A DNA stretch of 64,000 nt. Source: Sphingomonas sp. IC-11. Its GTDB lineage: Bacteria > Pseudomonadota > Alphaproteobacteria > Sphingomonadales > Sphingomonadaceae. A program made the translations under genes and the position numbers. Location: positions 62,001 through 126,000 of the forward strand of contig NZ_JAJNDU010000005.1 of the NCBI RefSeq assembly GCF_021043365.1, written 5' to 3'. The stretch's first letter is position 1. Every line of letters starts with the position of its first letter. The notes below the pieces were generated by a model. That model ran no database searches and was not told the origin of the DNA. It saw only the letters and a list, made by a program, of their open reading frames with translations. Positions 50,479-59,558 of the stretch are shown here, piece after piece.

Positions 50479-52962
50479 ATGGTAGCACTGAACAGTGCTG
50501 GCCGGCGTATGCCGGGCATGCGGGCGTTTCTGCTGGGTGGGGCGATGGCATTTGCGCCGAGCCTTGCGGCGGCTCAGGAGGTCCCCAATCAGCCAGCGCC
50601 TGTAGAAGCATCGGCGGGCGCGCAGGATGCAGCAGCTGATGGCGAGATCGTCGTCACGGCTCTTCGCCGCAACACGCGTATCCAGGATACACCGATTGCC
50701 ATCTCGGCAACCTCCGGCGAGGCGCTCGCCGCGTCCGGCACAACCAGCTTCACCGAACTGACCCGCACCGCGCCGTCGCTGCGCATTGTTGACAGCGGAC
50801 CGGGCAGCCGCCGGGTGCTGATCCGCGGCATCACCTCCGCCGGTGAGCCCACCGTGGGCGTCTATTATGACGAAACGCCGGTGTCCGGCTCGGTCGGCAC
50901 CACGTCGGATTCGGGCGGCAGCACCCCGGATTTCCGCTTGTTCGACGTGGAGCGCGCCGAAGTGCTGCGCGGGCCGCAGGGAACGCTGTTCGGATCCGGG
51001 TCCATGGGCGGCACGCTGCGCATCATCTTTGAAAAGCCGAAGGCCGATCGTCTGGAGGCGGCATTCAGCGGCAACATGACCACCGTGGAAGGCGGCGGGC
51101 CCGGGTTCTCGCTGGACGGGATGATCAACCTGCCGATCGTCGAAGACAAGATCGCGCTCAGGATCGTGGGCAATTACAACAAGTTCGCCGGCTACGTCGA
51201 CAATATCATTCTTACCAACGATCCGAATGCCGGTAACGTCGTCGATACCAGCCCTGATCCGCGCTATCTGCGCAACGTCAAGAACATCAATGACGGCGAA
51301 AGCTATGGCGGCCGTGCGCTGCTGCGCATCACGCCGACCGAAGACCTGACCATCGACCTGTCTGCGACCTATGAGCATGTCGATGCGCCGATCCCCTTGT
51401 GGCGGCCTGATTTCTCGCGTGCCAACGGATTCGATTTCGCCAGCAACATGCACGCGGACAACATCAACGAAGATGACAACCGCATCTTCAACGGCACGAT
51501 CCGCTATGATTTCGGCGGGTTCAGCGTGACCGGATCCACCAGCTATTTCGACCGCGACTTCACGCGCACCTATGACGTCAGCGACACGTTCAACGGCCGC
51601 GTCGGCACGGTGCAGAATGCGGAAGGGCGCTTCGTTAACGTGCTGAATTCCGCCGGCACGCGTGAGGGGTGCCGCCGCTACCAGCTGGGTATCACCGCGG
51701 CCGCGAACACGACGCAATGTACCGCGGATCAGCTGACCGGCTATTTCAACGCCACCGTGCCACTGCAAACGTCGGCGCTGTACCAGCCCCAGAAGCTAAA
51801 CAACTGGGTGCACGAGCTTCGCCTCAGCTCCAACAACGAAAGCCCGTTCCAGTGGACGGTCGGCGGCTTCTTGGAGAGCCGCGATACGGAAGTGCGATCG
51901 CTGCTGCTGGTGGCCAGCCCGGAGACTGGCGCGGTGTACAGCCCGTCAACGCCGGGCGCGATCGCCTATGACCGCACGATCAACGACGAACTGCGCCAGA
52001 AGGCGGCTTATGCGGAACTCAGCTACAAGCTGGCCGATCAGCTGACGCTGACCGCGGGCGCGCGCTATTTCAACTTCGAGCGTACGGTGGGCGGGCGGAT
52101 CGACGTCGGCCAGATCCACTACAGCTCGCGCGTGACGCCCTATACCGAGGCGAGCTACGAAGAAGACGGCCTGATCTACAAGTTCAACGTGTCGTGGCAG
52201 CCAACCACGCGGCTGCTGTTCTACGCCCAGGCGGCACAGGGCTTCCGCCCCGGCGGCGTGAACCAGGTGATCGGCCTGCCCGCCGAGCGCGCGGCTTATA
52301 CGTCCGACAGCCTGTGGAACTACGAGGTGGGCGCCAAGACCACGCTGGCGCGCGGCGTGTACCTGAACCTCGCCGGCTATCGCATCGACTGGGACAATCT
52401 GCAGGTCTCGGCACGCACGGCCGGCACCGGTTCGGTATTCGGCCTGATCTCGAACGCGGGTGCGGCGCGTGTCTGGGGTGCGGAGGCCGAGCTGTCGGCC
52501 AACCTTTTCCAGGGCCTCTCCTTCAGCGGTGCGTTCGGTTACACCGATGCCAAGCTGTCGGAGGACCAAGTCAGCGACTTCGTGGTGGCGACCGGCCGGC
52601 GCGGCGACCGTATCCCCAATGTGCCGCGGATCACCGCCTCCGCCTCGCTCGATTACAAGCGTCCGCTGTCCGACACGCTGACCGGCACTGCCCGCATCGA
52701 CGCGAGCCATGTCGGATCATTCTACAGCACGCTTAGCCCGACAGACATATACCGTCGGAAAATCGATGCGTATGACGTGGTCAACTTGCGCTTCGGCATC
52801 GAGGGCGTGGACAGTGACTGGGGGGTGTATCTGTTCGCCAACAACCTGTTCGACGACACCGCCATCAATCAGATGAGCGCCAGTGCGAACTCCGGCGGCA
52901 TCACCAACGCCGTCAGCATCGCGCCGCGCACCTATGGGCTCAACCTGATGCGGCGGTTCTGA
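50479..52962 (+). CDS. TonB-dependent receptor paired with an amidohydrolase
   Basis: An 827-residue outer-membrane receptor. The signal peptide contains GMRAFLLGGAMAFAPSLAAA. The plug begins EIVVTALRRNTRIQDTPIAI with VLIRGITSAGEP and VERAEVLRGPQGTLFGSGSM. The barrel has typical TonB C-terminal motifs (FRPGGVNQ, NLFDDTAINQ) and ends GLNLMRRF. The amidohydrolase gene starts 41 nt downstream, so the pair probably imports and hydrolyses the same peptide- or amide-like ligand. GGGGGGTGAA precedes the ATG. Confidence 0.92.
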   Translation: MVALNSAGRRMPGMRAFLLGGAMAFAPSLAAAQEVPNQPAPVEASAGAQDAAADGEIVVTALRRNTRIQDTPIAISATSGEALAASGTTSFTELTRTAPSLRIVDSGPGSRRVLIRGITSAGEPTVGVYYDETPVSGSVGTTSDSGGSTPDFRLFDVERAEVLRGPQGTLFGSGSMGGTLRIIFEKPKADRLEAAFSGNMTTVEGGGPGFSLDGMINLPIVEDKIALRIVGNYNKFAGYVDNIILTNDPNAGNVVDTSPDPRYLRNVKNINDGESYGGRALLRITPTEDLTIDLSATYEHVDAPIPLWRPDFSRANGFDFASNMHADNINEDDNRIFNGTIRYDFGGFSVTGSTSYFDRDFTRTYDVSDTFNGRVGTVQNAEGRFVNVLNSAGTREGCRRYQLGITAAANTTQCTADQLTGYFNATVPLQTSALYQPQKLNNWVHELRLSSNNESPFQWTVGGFLESRDTEVRSLLLVASPETGAVYSPSTPGAIAYDRTINDELRQKAAYAELSYKLADQLTLTAGARYFNFERTVGGRIDVGQIHYSSRVTPYTEASYEEDGLIYKFNVSWQPTTRLLFYAQAAQGFRPGGVNQVIGLPAERAAYTSDSLWNYEVGAKTTLARGVYLNLAGYRIDWDNLQVSARTAGTGSVFGLISNAGAARVWGAEAELSANLFQGLSFSGAFGYTDAKLSEDQVSDFVVATGRRGDRIPNVPRITASASLDYKRPLSDTLTGTARIDASHVGSFYSTLSPTDIYRRKIDAYDVVNLRFGIEGVDSDWGVYLFANNLFDDTAINQMSASANSGGITNAVSIAPRTYGLNLMRRF

Positions 52963-53003
52963 TCCGCCGCGTCACGCCCCATCCATTCTTTCAAGGATCG
53001 ACC

Positions 53004-54734
53004 ATGGCATTGTTCCGCCGATTCAACGCTCGCCTGCTGATCACGTCCGCTGTTGCAGGTATTGCCTCGCTCTCCACCCAGTCGCTGGCGCATGAGGAAA
53101 AGGCACCACGCGCGGCCGCGGCCGCCGCCCCTGCGGGGAACCAGCCGGGGGCCGCGCCGGCACGCGTCGCCGGCGAGGGCGCGGGGCCGTTCCGCCGCCT
53201 CGTCATTCGCGGCGCGACGCTGATCGACGGCACCGGATCGGTGCCGCGCGGCCCGGTCGACATCATCGTCGAAGGCAATCGCATCGCCGACATCCGCCAG
53301 GCCGGCTGGCCGGGCATGGCGCTGGCGCAGAACCGTGCGCCGCAGGATTTCGACCAGGAAATTGACGCCACCGGCATGTACGTGCTGCCCGGCTTCGTGG
53401 ACCTGCACACGCATTTGCCCGCCAAGGACAAGGCACCCGACGCATCCTACGCCTACAAGCTGTGGCTGGCGCATGGCGTGACCACGGTGCGCGGCGTGTC
53501 GCTCGCCTCCCCGTCCTTCACCAGCAACGAAAAGGCGCGATCGGCGCGTAACGAGATCGCGGCGCCGCGCATTTTCAATTATCAGACGCTGGGCGCAGGC
53601 TGGTCCGGCGGGCGCATCTCCAGCCCCGAAAAGGCGCGCGAATGGGTGCGCTGGGCGGCCAAAAACGACATCGACGGGATCAAGTTCTTCGGGCGGGAGG
53701 ATGAAACCCCGGCCGTCATGACCGCAGCGATCGACGAAGCGCACAAGAACAAGATGGGCACCGTCGCCCACCTCAGCCAGACGGGCGTGTCCGATTTCAA
53801 CGGGATCATCGCCGGTCGCGCCGGGCTGGATACGATCACCCACTTCTATGGGCACATGGAATCGCTGCTGAAGAATCACACGATCCAGAAGTTCACGCCC
53901 GACTATAATTTCTACAACGAGCTGCATCGCTTCGCGCAGGTCGCCGACATCAAGGACGAGATCTATGACGTCGGGTCCGAACAATGGTGGGATTATCTAA
54001 AGGAGCAGAAGGCAAACGGCGTCACGTTCGACCCGACGTTCAACATCTATGCCGCCTCCCGCGACCTGATGCGCGCGCGCAATGCCGACTGGCAGGGTAA
54101 ATATACGACGCCGCAGCTATGGAACTACTTCCAGTCCACCCGCGACAATCACGGTTCCTATTTCTTCGACTGGACCAGCCAGATCGAGACGAACTGGAAG
54201 GGATTCTACAAGAACTTCTTCCAGCTGATCCATGATTATAACCAGATCGGCGGCCGGGTGACGGTGGGGACCGATTCCGGCTTCATCTACAAGGTCTATG
54301 GCTTCGCCTATGTCGAGGAGTTGGAGCTGTACCAGGAGGCCGGGCTGACGCCGCTGGAGATTTTCCGCGCGGCCACGGTCAATGGCGCCAAGACGCTGAT
54401 GGAGCCCAAGGGGCAGGAGCCGGAGTTCGGCGCGGTGCGGCGCGGCATGCTGGCCGACCTGGTGATCGTGCCGGAAAACCCGCTCGCCAACCTCAAGACG
54501 CTGTACGGCACCGGCTATGTCCGGTTGAATCCGGAGACGAACAAGCAGGAGCGGATTGGCGGCGTTCGCTACACGATCAAAGACGGTATCGTGTATGACG
54601 CGCCCCGGCTGCTCGCCGACGTCGCGGCCATGGTGGAACGCGAGAAGCAGGTGGTGCCGACGCCAGTGTCGCCGCCGGTCATCCCGCAGGAGCCGCCTTT
54701 CGCCACAACCCCGCAGCCCACCCCTGTGTCCTGA
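53004..54734 (+). CDS. Exported amidohydrolase-superfamily enzyme
   Basis: A 576-residue protein with signal peptide (ITSAVAGIASLSTQSLAHEE). The metal site reads VDLHTHLP (HxH near residues 134-136), GIKFFGRED (possible bridging Lys), TVAHLSQT and ITHFYGHM (His ligands), and VGTDSGF (Asp). LVIRGATLIDGTG and DLVIVPENPLA frame the beta-sandwich domain. This is the imidazolonepropionase/prolidase-like amidohydrolase pattern. It ends with a Pro-rich tail. Coupled to the receptor upstream; a dipeptide or cyclic amide substrate is inferred. Confidence 0.9.
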   Translation: MALFRRFNARLLITSAVAGIASLSTQSLAHEEKAPRAAAAAAPAGNQPGAAPARVAGEGAGPFRRLVIRGATLIDGTGSVPRGPVDIIVEGNRIADIRQAGWPGMALAQNRAPQDFDQEIDATGMYVLPGFVDLHTHLPAKDKAPDASYAYKLWLAHGVTTVRGVSLASPSFTSNEKARSARNEIAAPRIFNYQTLGAGWSGGRISSPEKAREWVRWAAKNDIDGIKFFGREDETPAVMTAAIDEAHKNKMGTVAHLSQTGVSDFNGIIAGRAGLDTITHFYGHMESLLKNHTIQKFTPDYNFYNELHRFAQVADIKDEIYDVGSEQWWDYLKEQKANGVTFDPTFNIYAASRDLMRARNADWQGKYTTPQLWNYFQSTRDNHGSYFFDWTSQIETNWKGFYKNFFQLIHDYNQIGGRVTVGTDSGFIYKVYGFAYVEELELYQEAGLTPLEIFRAATVNGAKTLMEPKGQEPEFGAVRRGMLADLVIVPENPLANLKTLYGTGYVRLNPETNKQERIGGVRYTIKDGIVYDAPRLLADVAAMVEREKQVVPTPVSPPVIPQEPPFATTPQPTPVS

Positions 54735-54740
54735 ACCATG

Positions 54741-54768
54741 CGGGTGCCCTCGTCAGCGAGGGCACCCG
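54741..54768. terminator. Bidirectional terminator hairpin
   Basis: A 12-bp perfect stem CGGGTGCCCTCG/CGAGGGCACCCG with loop TCAG lies between the convergent amidohydrolase and Lrp-type genes, seven nt after the former's stop. Confidence 0.7.
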
Positions 54769-54778
54769 AAAGACCCGC

Positions 54779-55234
54779 TTAGATCGGGAGCGCCGTGGTG
54801 TACTTCACTTCTTCCAGCACGGCGAAAGTTCGCGTCTCGCGAATGCCGGTCATGTGGAACAGCGAATTGCCGAGAAACGTGCGGTAAGCGGCCATGTCCT
54901 CCACCCGCGCCTTCAGCAGATAGTCGAAGCCGCCGGCGACCATGTGGCATTCCAGGATCTCGGGCATATCCTGAACCGCCACCGCGAAATCCTCCAGCAC
55001 GTTGCTGGTGGTGCGATCCAGCATTACTTCGATGAAGACCAGCAGCGCGCGATCGAGCTTCTGAGGATCGAGCAACGCGACGATGTCGCTGACATATCCT
55101 TGTTCACGAAGCTTGCGCAGACGATCGAAGCACGCGGATGGGGAAATCCCGGCCTGGGCCGCGAGGTCCTGATTGGTGATGCGGCCGTTGCGCTGAAGCA
55201 CCCGAAGAATGTTCCGGTCAATCTGGTCAAGCAT
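54779..55234 (-). CDS. Lrp/AsnC-family regulator
   Basis: A 151-residue regulator. The HTH is DQIDRNILRVLQRNGRITNQ and DLAAQAGISPSACFDRLRKL. The C-terminal RAM/AsnC ligand domain has FAVAVQDMPEILECHMVAGG and FDYLLKARVEDMAAYRTFL. Such proteins sense amino acids. It sits next to the receptor/amidohydrolase pair in convergent orientation and may sense the amino acid released from that ligand. Confidence 0.92.
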   Translation of the reverse strand: MLDQIDRNILRVLQRNGRITNQDLAAQAGISPSACFDRLRKLREQGYVSDIVALLDPQKLDRALLVFIEVMLDRTTSNVLEDFAVAVQDMPEILECHMVAGGFDYLLKARVEDMAAYRTFLGNSLFHMTGIRETRTFAVLEEVKYTTALPI

Positions 55235-55446
55235 AGCAGACCTTCGGCTCCCCCCGTTGTTTGGCCGAAGGTATCGCGCTCGCCGGACCACGCAAGGATC
55301 GATCTTCCCCCTACGCCATCGCGGAGGGGAATGGAGGGACGAGGTGCTTGTTGCCGCTATCTTTGCCCATGCTGGCGGCCAGAGCGGGGCGGTGCCGGCG
55401 ACTTGCTCATCTGCGGGCATGTCGTCGGCACCCACTTTCCTACGCC

Positions 55447-55836
55447 TCAGCCGCTGATCCCGGCAGCGGCGAGCGCGTCGGGGTCTACGGCGCTGATCCG
55501 ATAAGGATCGGCCTCCCGCTTTGCCGTGATGGCCGCATCCCGGATGGGATCATCAAGGGCCGCAACGTCTGGTGCCAGCGGCTCGCCGACGTCAGAGCTG
55601 CTGCCATCGGCCGCTCCGGCGAAGGCGGTCGGGTCACCCGCCGCGAGACGGGCTTGCCCTGCGGTCAAGGACCCGAAATCGCCACCGCCCTTGACGACGA
55701 CGATTCCGTGCGGCTCGGCCGGTTCACTGCGGCTGCCGCAGCCGCCCAGTAGTGCCGCAACAGCGGCGGCGCCGAGCAGAAGCGCCGGACGGGCCCGGCC
55801 TCCGCCCGAACCAATGGCTCGCGAAGTAACCGCCAC
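55447..55836 (-). CDS. Small lipoprotein of unknown function
   Basis: A ~129-residue protein with a basic lead, hydrophobic stretch and lipobox LLGGC (RARPALLLGAAAVAALLGGC). The mature part is Ala/Asp-rich, with no recognised domain, and ends DALAAAGISG. A GTG start at 55836 lies one nt after the glycoside hydrolase stop, so it is translated with it. It may anchor or assist the hydrolase. Confidence 0.6.
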   Translation of the reverse strand: MAVTSRAIGSGGGRARPALLLGAAAVAALLGGCGSRSEPAEPHGIVVVKGGGDFGSLTAGQARLAAGDPTAFAGAADGSSSDVGEPLAPDVAALDDPIRDAAITAKREADPYRISAVDPDALAAAGISG

Positions 55837-55837
55837 C

Positions 55838-56860
55838 TTACTTGCCCACGAGGATCTTCAGATATTCGCTATCGGGCGCGGAGGCGAAGGTGCCCTTCTT
55901 GGGCTCTACCTTGTAGTGATAGTCTTCCTTCCACCCGGCGCCGCCGCCCCACCAGCTGACGCCAACATAGGTCTTCGGCAGCGAGCGCATGTAGCGGACC
56001 AGATCGGCGCCGATCGCCTTGCACGTCGCATTCACGCCCAGCGCATTCCCGAAGGCGAACTCGCCGATCCACACCTTCATGGTGCGGGCCTGTGCAGCCG
56101 CCGTGGTGTTTCCGACCAGCTTCGACGCCGTTGTATTGCTCACGCACGTGGCACTGGTGCCGGAGCCGTCCGAGTCGGGATAGCGGTGACCGGAGATCAT
56201 CGTCCGGCCGAGCGGATCCTTGAGGCCGCCAGCGCGGTCGAAGGAGCATGCAGGGCTGCTGCAGGGCTTGTCCGCGGTCTCGTTCTTGTTGAAGTTCTGC
56301 ATGCCGGCCCAGTTGCGCCACTCGATCAGCAGCACATGCTTGAAGCCTGCTTTGCGGAAGGCCGCGATGCCCTCGTTCACGTCAGTGGCGTATGACTTCC
56401 CGCTGGCGTCCTTTTCATAGGAGCGGCCCTTCTTGGGCTCGTTCATCGTATCAACCAGAACATGGCGATCGTCGGGGAAGTTCTTCATCAGGGCGGCCCA
56501 CCAGGCGGCGCCCGCGGCATCGAATGTGTTGCCATAATCATGGCGGTCCAGGATCACATAGGCGCCGCGAGCCGCAGCAGCATCGGCAGCAGCCTTGATC
56601 TTCGCGATCACGACCGGATTGCTGGCCTGTGCGCCGCGGAAGGGAATGCGGAAGGCGTTGAAACCCTTGTCGATATAGGTGTTGATGGCCGACGGGGTCG
56701 GACAAAGTGCGCCGTTGTCCACGAACTCACAGCCGGAAAGATTGACGCCCATCAGGGGGCTGCTGCTGAGGTTGATGTTCTTCGACGCTGTGGATTTGAC
56801 GGGGCCAGCAATAGCGGGAGTGGCGAGAAGCAAAAGAGCCGTAACGGCCAAGGCGCGCAT
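55838..56860 (-). CDS. GH5-like cellulase-family glycoside hydrolase
   Basis: A 340-residue exported protein with signal peptide MRALAVTALLLLATPAIAG. GH5 features are GVNLSGCEFVD, GFNAFRIPFRGAQAS, YVILDRHDYGNTFD, LVDTMNEPKKGRSYE with the acid/base Glu in NEP, ISGHRYPDSDGSG with the His-Tyr pair, and KVWIGEFAFGN with the likely nucleophile Glu. It probably hydrolyses beta-glucans. It forms a pair with the lipoprotein gene. The region between it and the next gene (170 nt) is AT-rich. Confidence 0.87.
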   Translation of the reverse strand: MRALAVTALLLLATPAIAGPVKSTASKNINLSSSPLMGVNLSGCEFVDNGALCPTPSAINTYIDKGFNAFRIPFRGAQASNPVVIAKIKAAADAAAARGAYVILDRHDYGNTFDAAGAAWWAALMKNFPDDRHVLVDTMNEPKKGRSYEKDASGKSYATDVNEGIAAFRKAGFKHVLLIEWRNWAGMQNFNKNETADKPCSSPACSFDRAGGLKDPLGRTMISGHRYPDSDGSGTSATCVSNTTASKLVGNTTAAAQARTMKVWIGEFAFGNALGVNATCKAIGADLVRYMRSLPKTYVGVSWWGGGAGWKEDYHYKVEPKKGTFASAPDSEYLKILVGK

Positions 56861-57030
56861 AATGATTCCTGTGAAAAACCTGTCGGCGCGCAAGGGAAAG
56901 GAAATTGATTCGCTTCAATATCTTAGCGACGAGTCGATTGTTTCTTGAGTCATACGGTTTTCACCGTAGGTAGGAATACGTAGTTGCTTGGGTACTTTCG
57001 GCCGTCACCCGGATCCACCGGCAAATCGGA

Positions 57031-59277
57031 TCAAAAGCTTCGGCTGAGCCGCAAGATCAGCTCCCGAGGCGCGACGGGATATCCGATCGAGCCGACGCTT
57101 CCGCTATTGTAGCGGCGATCTGCCAGGTTGGTTGCGGCGATCAGAAGTCCCCAGTCGCGCCAATCCGCGCCGGCCTGCATGTTCAGCTGCGCTGCGTTGG
57201 TCACGCGATGCTGCGGTTCGTTGCACAGCGCAATCGAATAAGGGGAGGATGCGCTGTAATCGCCGCCCAGCCGCACACGCGCGGACCCTAGCTCCTGTGT
57301 GAAGCTCGCCCGTACCTGATAGCGCAAGGCAGGCGTGAACCGCAGGTCCAGATCGCGTTCATCGGGAACAAAGGCGGTGCAGCCGGGGCTGGAGGCAAGC
57401 GTGGTGAACCGGTCCGCCAGCGTGGCCACCCAGCCGCCTATCTCCACGCCCGCCAGCGGCTGTGCGGTCCATTCCAGTTCCAGACCCTGGATGCGCGCGT
57501 CGCCGACATTCTGGCGAAAGATGTCGGGTGGCCCGGCGGTGGCCCGGGACGCAGAGAAGGCGATATTCCGGTAGTCGTTGATGAAATAAGTCGCGTTGAG
57601 GCGCAGCTTGCGGTGCAGCCAGTCGGATTTCACGCCAAGCTCATAGTTCCACACGGTTTCAGGCGCGATCGCAGCCTGTCGGTTCATCACGAAATCGACG
57701 TTACGTGCGCGTCCGTCGAAGCTGCCGCTGCGGAAGCCCTTGGCAGCCAAGGCGTAAATCATGGTCTCGCCGGTGCCGGTATCCATTCGATAGTCCAGGC
57801 CGAGACGGGGCGACACATCTCTCCAGCGCTCCGCGATGCGGCGGCGGGCGACACGGCCATCCGGCAGTATCAGGATGGTGTCGGGCCCGGAGAGAAACGA
57901 AACGTCGTACCGCTTACGCTCATCGGTGTAGCGAAGGCCCGCAGTGATCCGCGCATGATTGCCAAGCAGAACAGTGCTGGATCCGAACAGCGAGTAGCTG
58001 CGCGTATCCAGCTGTGGCTGATAGGGTGACCAATTGCCCGTGAGCCCGACCCCACGCGATGGCGCGTTGAAGAAGTCCCGGTTGCGGAACCGCGCACCTG
58101 TGCCAGCGGGCGTGGCGAAGCTTATCGCGGTAAGCTGATCGTTACGCTCGTGAAAGTAATAGGCCCCGGCGAGCCATTCCAGGCGCTGTGCAAACGCTTC
58201 CCCCGCAAGCTGCACTTCCTGGGTGAAATTATGCTGATCCTGATCCTGAAGAAGGATCACATTTGCCCGGGCACCCGGCGGATTGGCCGTCTGGTCGAAC
58301 CCGATCCGTGAGCGGAGTGCGCGATAGCCGGTGATGGTCGTCAGTGTTGCGCGGCTGAAGCGATACTCTGCTCGCACCGACGCTCCGCCGGTGTCGGTCC
58401 GATTGAGCGGATCGGTGTCAGCCGAGGCGAAGGCGTCGATATCGCCGTCAGGGGCAATGAACATGCTGGTATAGCGCCCGGCGTGCTCCGGATCGGGCTT
58501 GAACCGCTGCGGAAATCGCGGGCTGGAACGGTCGCGTGTTAGATCGAGGGTCGCGTAAATGGTTGCAGCTGGGGATGGCTCCCAGAGGATCGACGCGCGC
58601 GCGCCCAGCAGATCCTGGGTGTTCACGCGTTCTCTGTTGGTTAGGTTGTGCCCCCAGCCGTCCTGGTTGCGCGAGATAGCGGAGAAGCGCGTCGCGAGAT
58701 TGCTGGTCAGCGGCAGATTGGCCGTCGTCCTCGCATCAATCCGCCCATAGCTTCCGACGGTTACATCCGTTTGGGCGCTCACTTTGTCGAAAGAGGGCTG
58801 CTTCATTACCAGCTTGATGGCGCCGCCGCTGGTGTTTCGGCCGTAAAGCGTGCCTTGTGGCCCGCGCAGCACCTCCACTCGCTCCACGTCAATAAGGTCG
58901 AGCAGGGCGCCGGTGGACCGCGGCATTATCACGTCGTCGACATAGATTCCGACCGGCGGATCATTGGTGAAGATCGAGTCTCCCTCGCCCACGCCGCGCA
59001 AGAACACGAGAGCGCCAGAACTCGTCCCGAAGTTCCGCGCCAGGTAAAGGTTGGGCACGGCCGCGCCGATCCGGTCCAGGTTCGCCATCGCCTCCTCCTC
59101 GAGCCGGGAGGAGGGCAGGACGGAAAGCGCGAGAGGCACGGTCTGCGCGCGCTCCTCACGGCGCTCCGCCGTGACCAGAATATCGGCCACGGTTTCCTTC
59201 TGTTCGGACAATGGCTGGGCCGCGGCGGGCGCACCAGCAACGCAAGCCACGATCATCAAGGCTCGCACGTCATTCAT
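57031..59277 (-). CDS. TonB-dependent receptor
   Basis: A 748-residue outer-membrane receptor. A short signal peptide (MNDVRALMIVACVAGAPAAA) is followed by the plug starting DILVTAERREERAQTVPLAL, with FLRGVGEGDSIFTNDPPVGI and VERVEVLRGPQGTLYGRNTS. The barrel has FRSGSFDGRA and ends LRLSRSF. Its type resembles receptors for plant or sterol-like compounds rather than siderophores, but ligand is unknown. The start was placed at the second of two adjacent ATGs because it gives a signal peptide directly. It lies beside the GH5 gene on the same strand; a shared role in sugar uptake is possible. Confidence 0.9.
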   Translation of the reverse strand: MNDVRALMIVACVAGAPAAAQPLSEQKETVADILVTAERREERAQTVPLALSVLPSSRLEEEAMANLDRIGAAVPNLYLARNFGTSSGALVFLRGVGEGDSIFTNDPPVGIYVDDVIMPRSTGALLDLIDVERVEVLRGPQGTLYGRNTSGGAIKLVMKQPSFDKVSAQTDVTVGSYGRIDARTTANLPLTSNLATRFSAISRNQDGWGHNLTNRERVNTQDLLGARASILWEPSPAATIYATLDLTRDRSSPRFPQRFKPDPEHAGRYTSMFIAPDGDIDAFASADTDPLNRTDTGGASVRAEYRFSRATLTTITGYRALRSRIGFDQTANPPGARANVILLQDQDQHNFTQEVQLAGEAFAQRLEWLAGAYYFHERNDQLTAISFATPAGTGARFRNRDFFNAPSRGVGLTGNWSPYQPQLDTRSYSLFGSSTVLLGNHARITAGLRYTDERKRYDVSFLSGPDTILILPDGRVARRRIAERWRDVSPRLGLDYRMDTGTGETMIYALAAKGFRSGSFDGRARNVDFVMNRQAAIAPETVWNYELGVKSDWLHRKLRLNATYFINDYRNIAFSASRATAGPPDIFRQNVGDARIQGLELEWTAQPLAGVEIGGWVATLADRFTTLASSPGCTAFVPDERDLDLRFTPALRYQVRASFTQELGSARVRLGGDYSASSPYSIALCNEPQHRVTNAAQLNMQAGADWRDWGLLIAATNLADRRYNSGSVGSIGYPVAPRELILRLSRSF

Positions 59278-59558
59278 TCCCGACAAGGTCCATGTGCAAA
59301 GCGGCAGCCCGCTATGGAGATCTTGATCGGCGGTCAAGCAGCCCGCAGCGCGCCTCGGCATGCCGGGTTCCCGACCTAGCTACGGAATCATGATATTGAT
59401 CCAGGTTAATTAATAGTTATTGGACAATCAATTGGCGGAGATAAAGAACATGCCCGGGGCGGTAAAAGCCGCAAGAAAACGGGGGAGACTTCCATGTCAC
59501 CTAGTAAGGTAAGCATCGTCTTATGCGTTGATACCGCCGCCAGACAGGTTTGTGCGTC

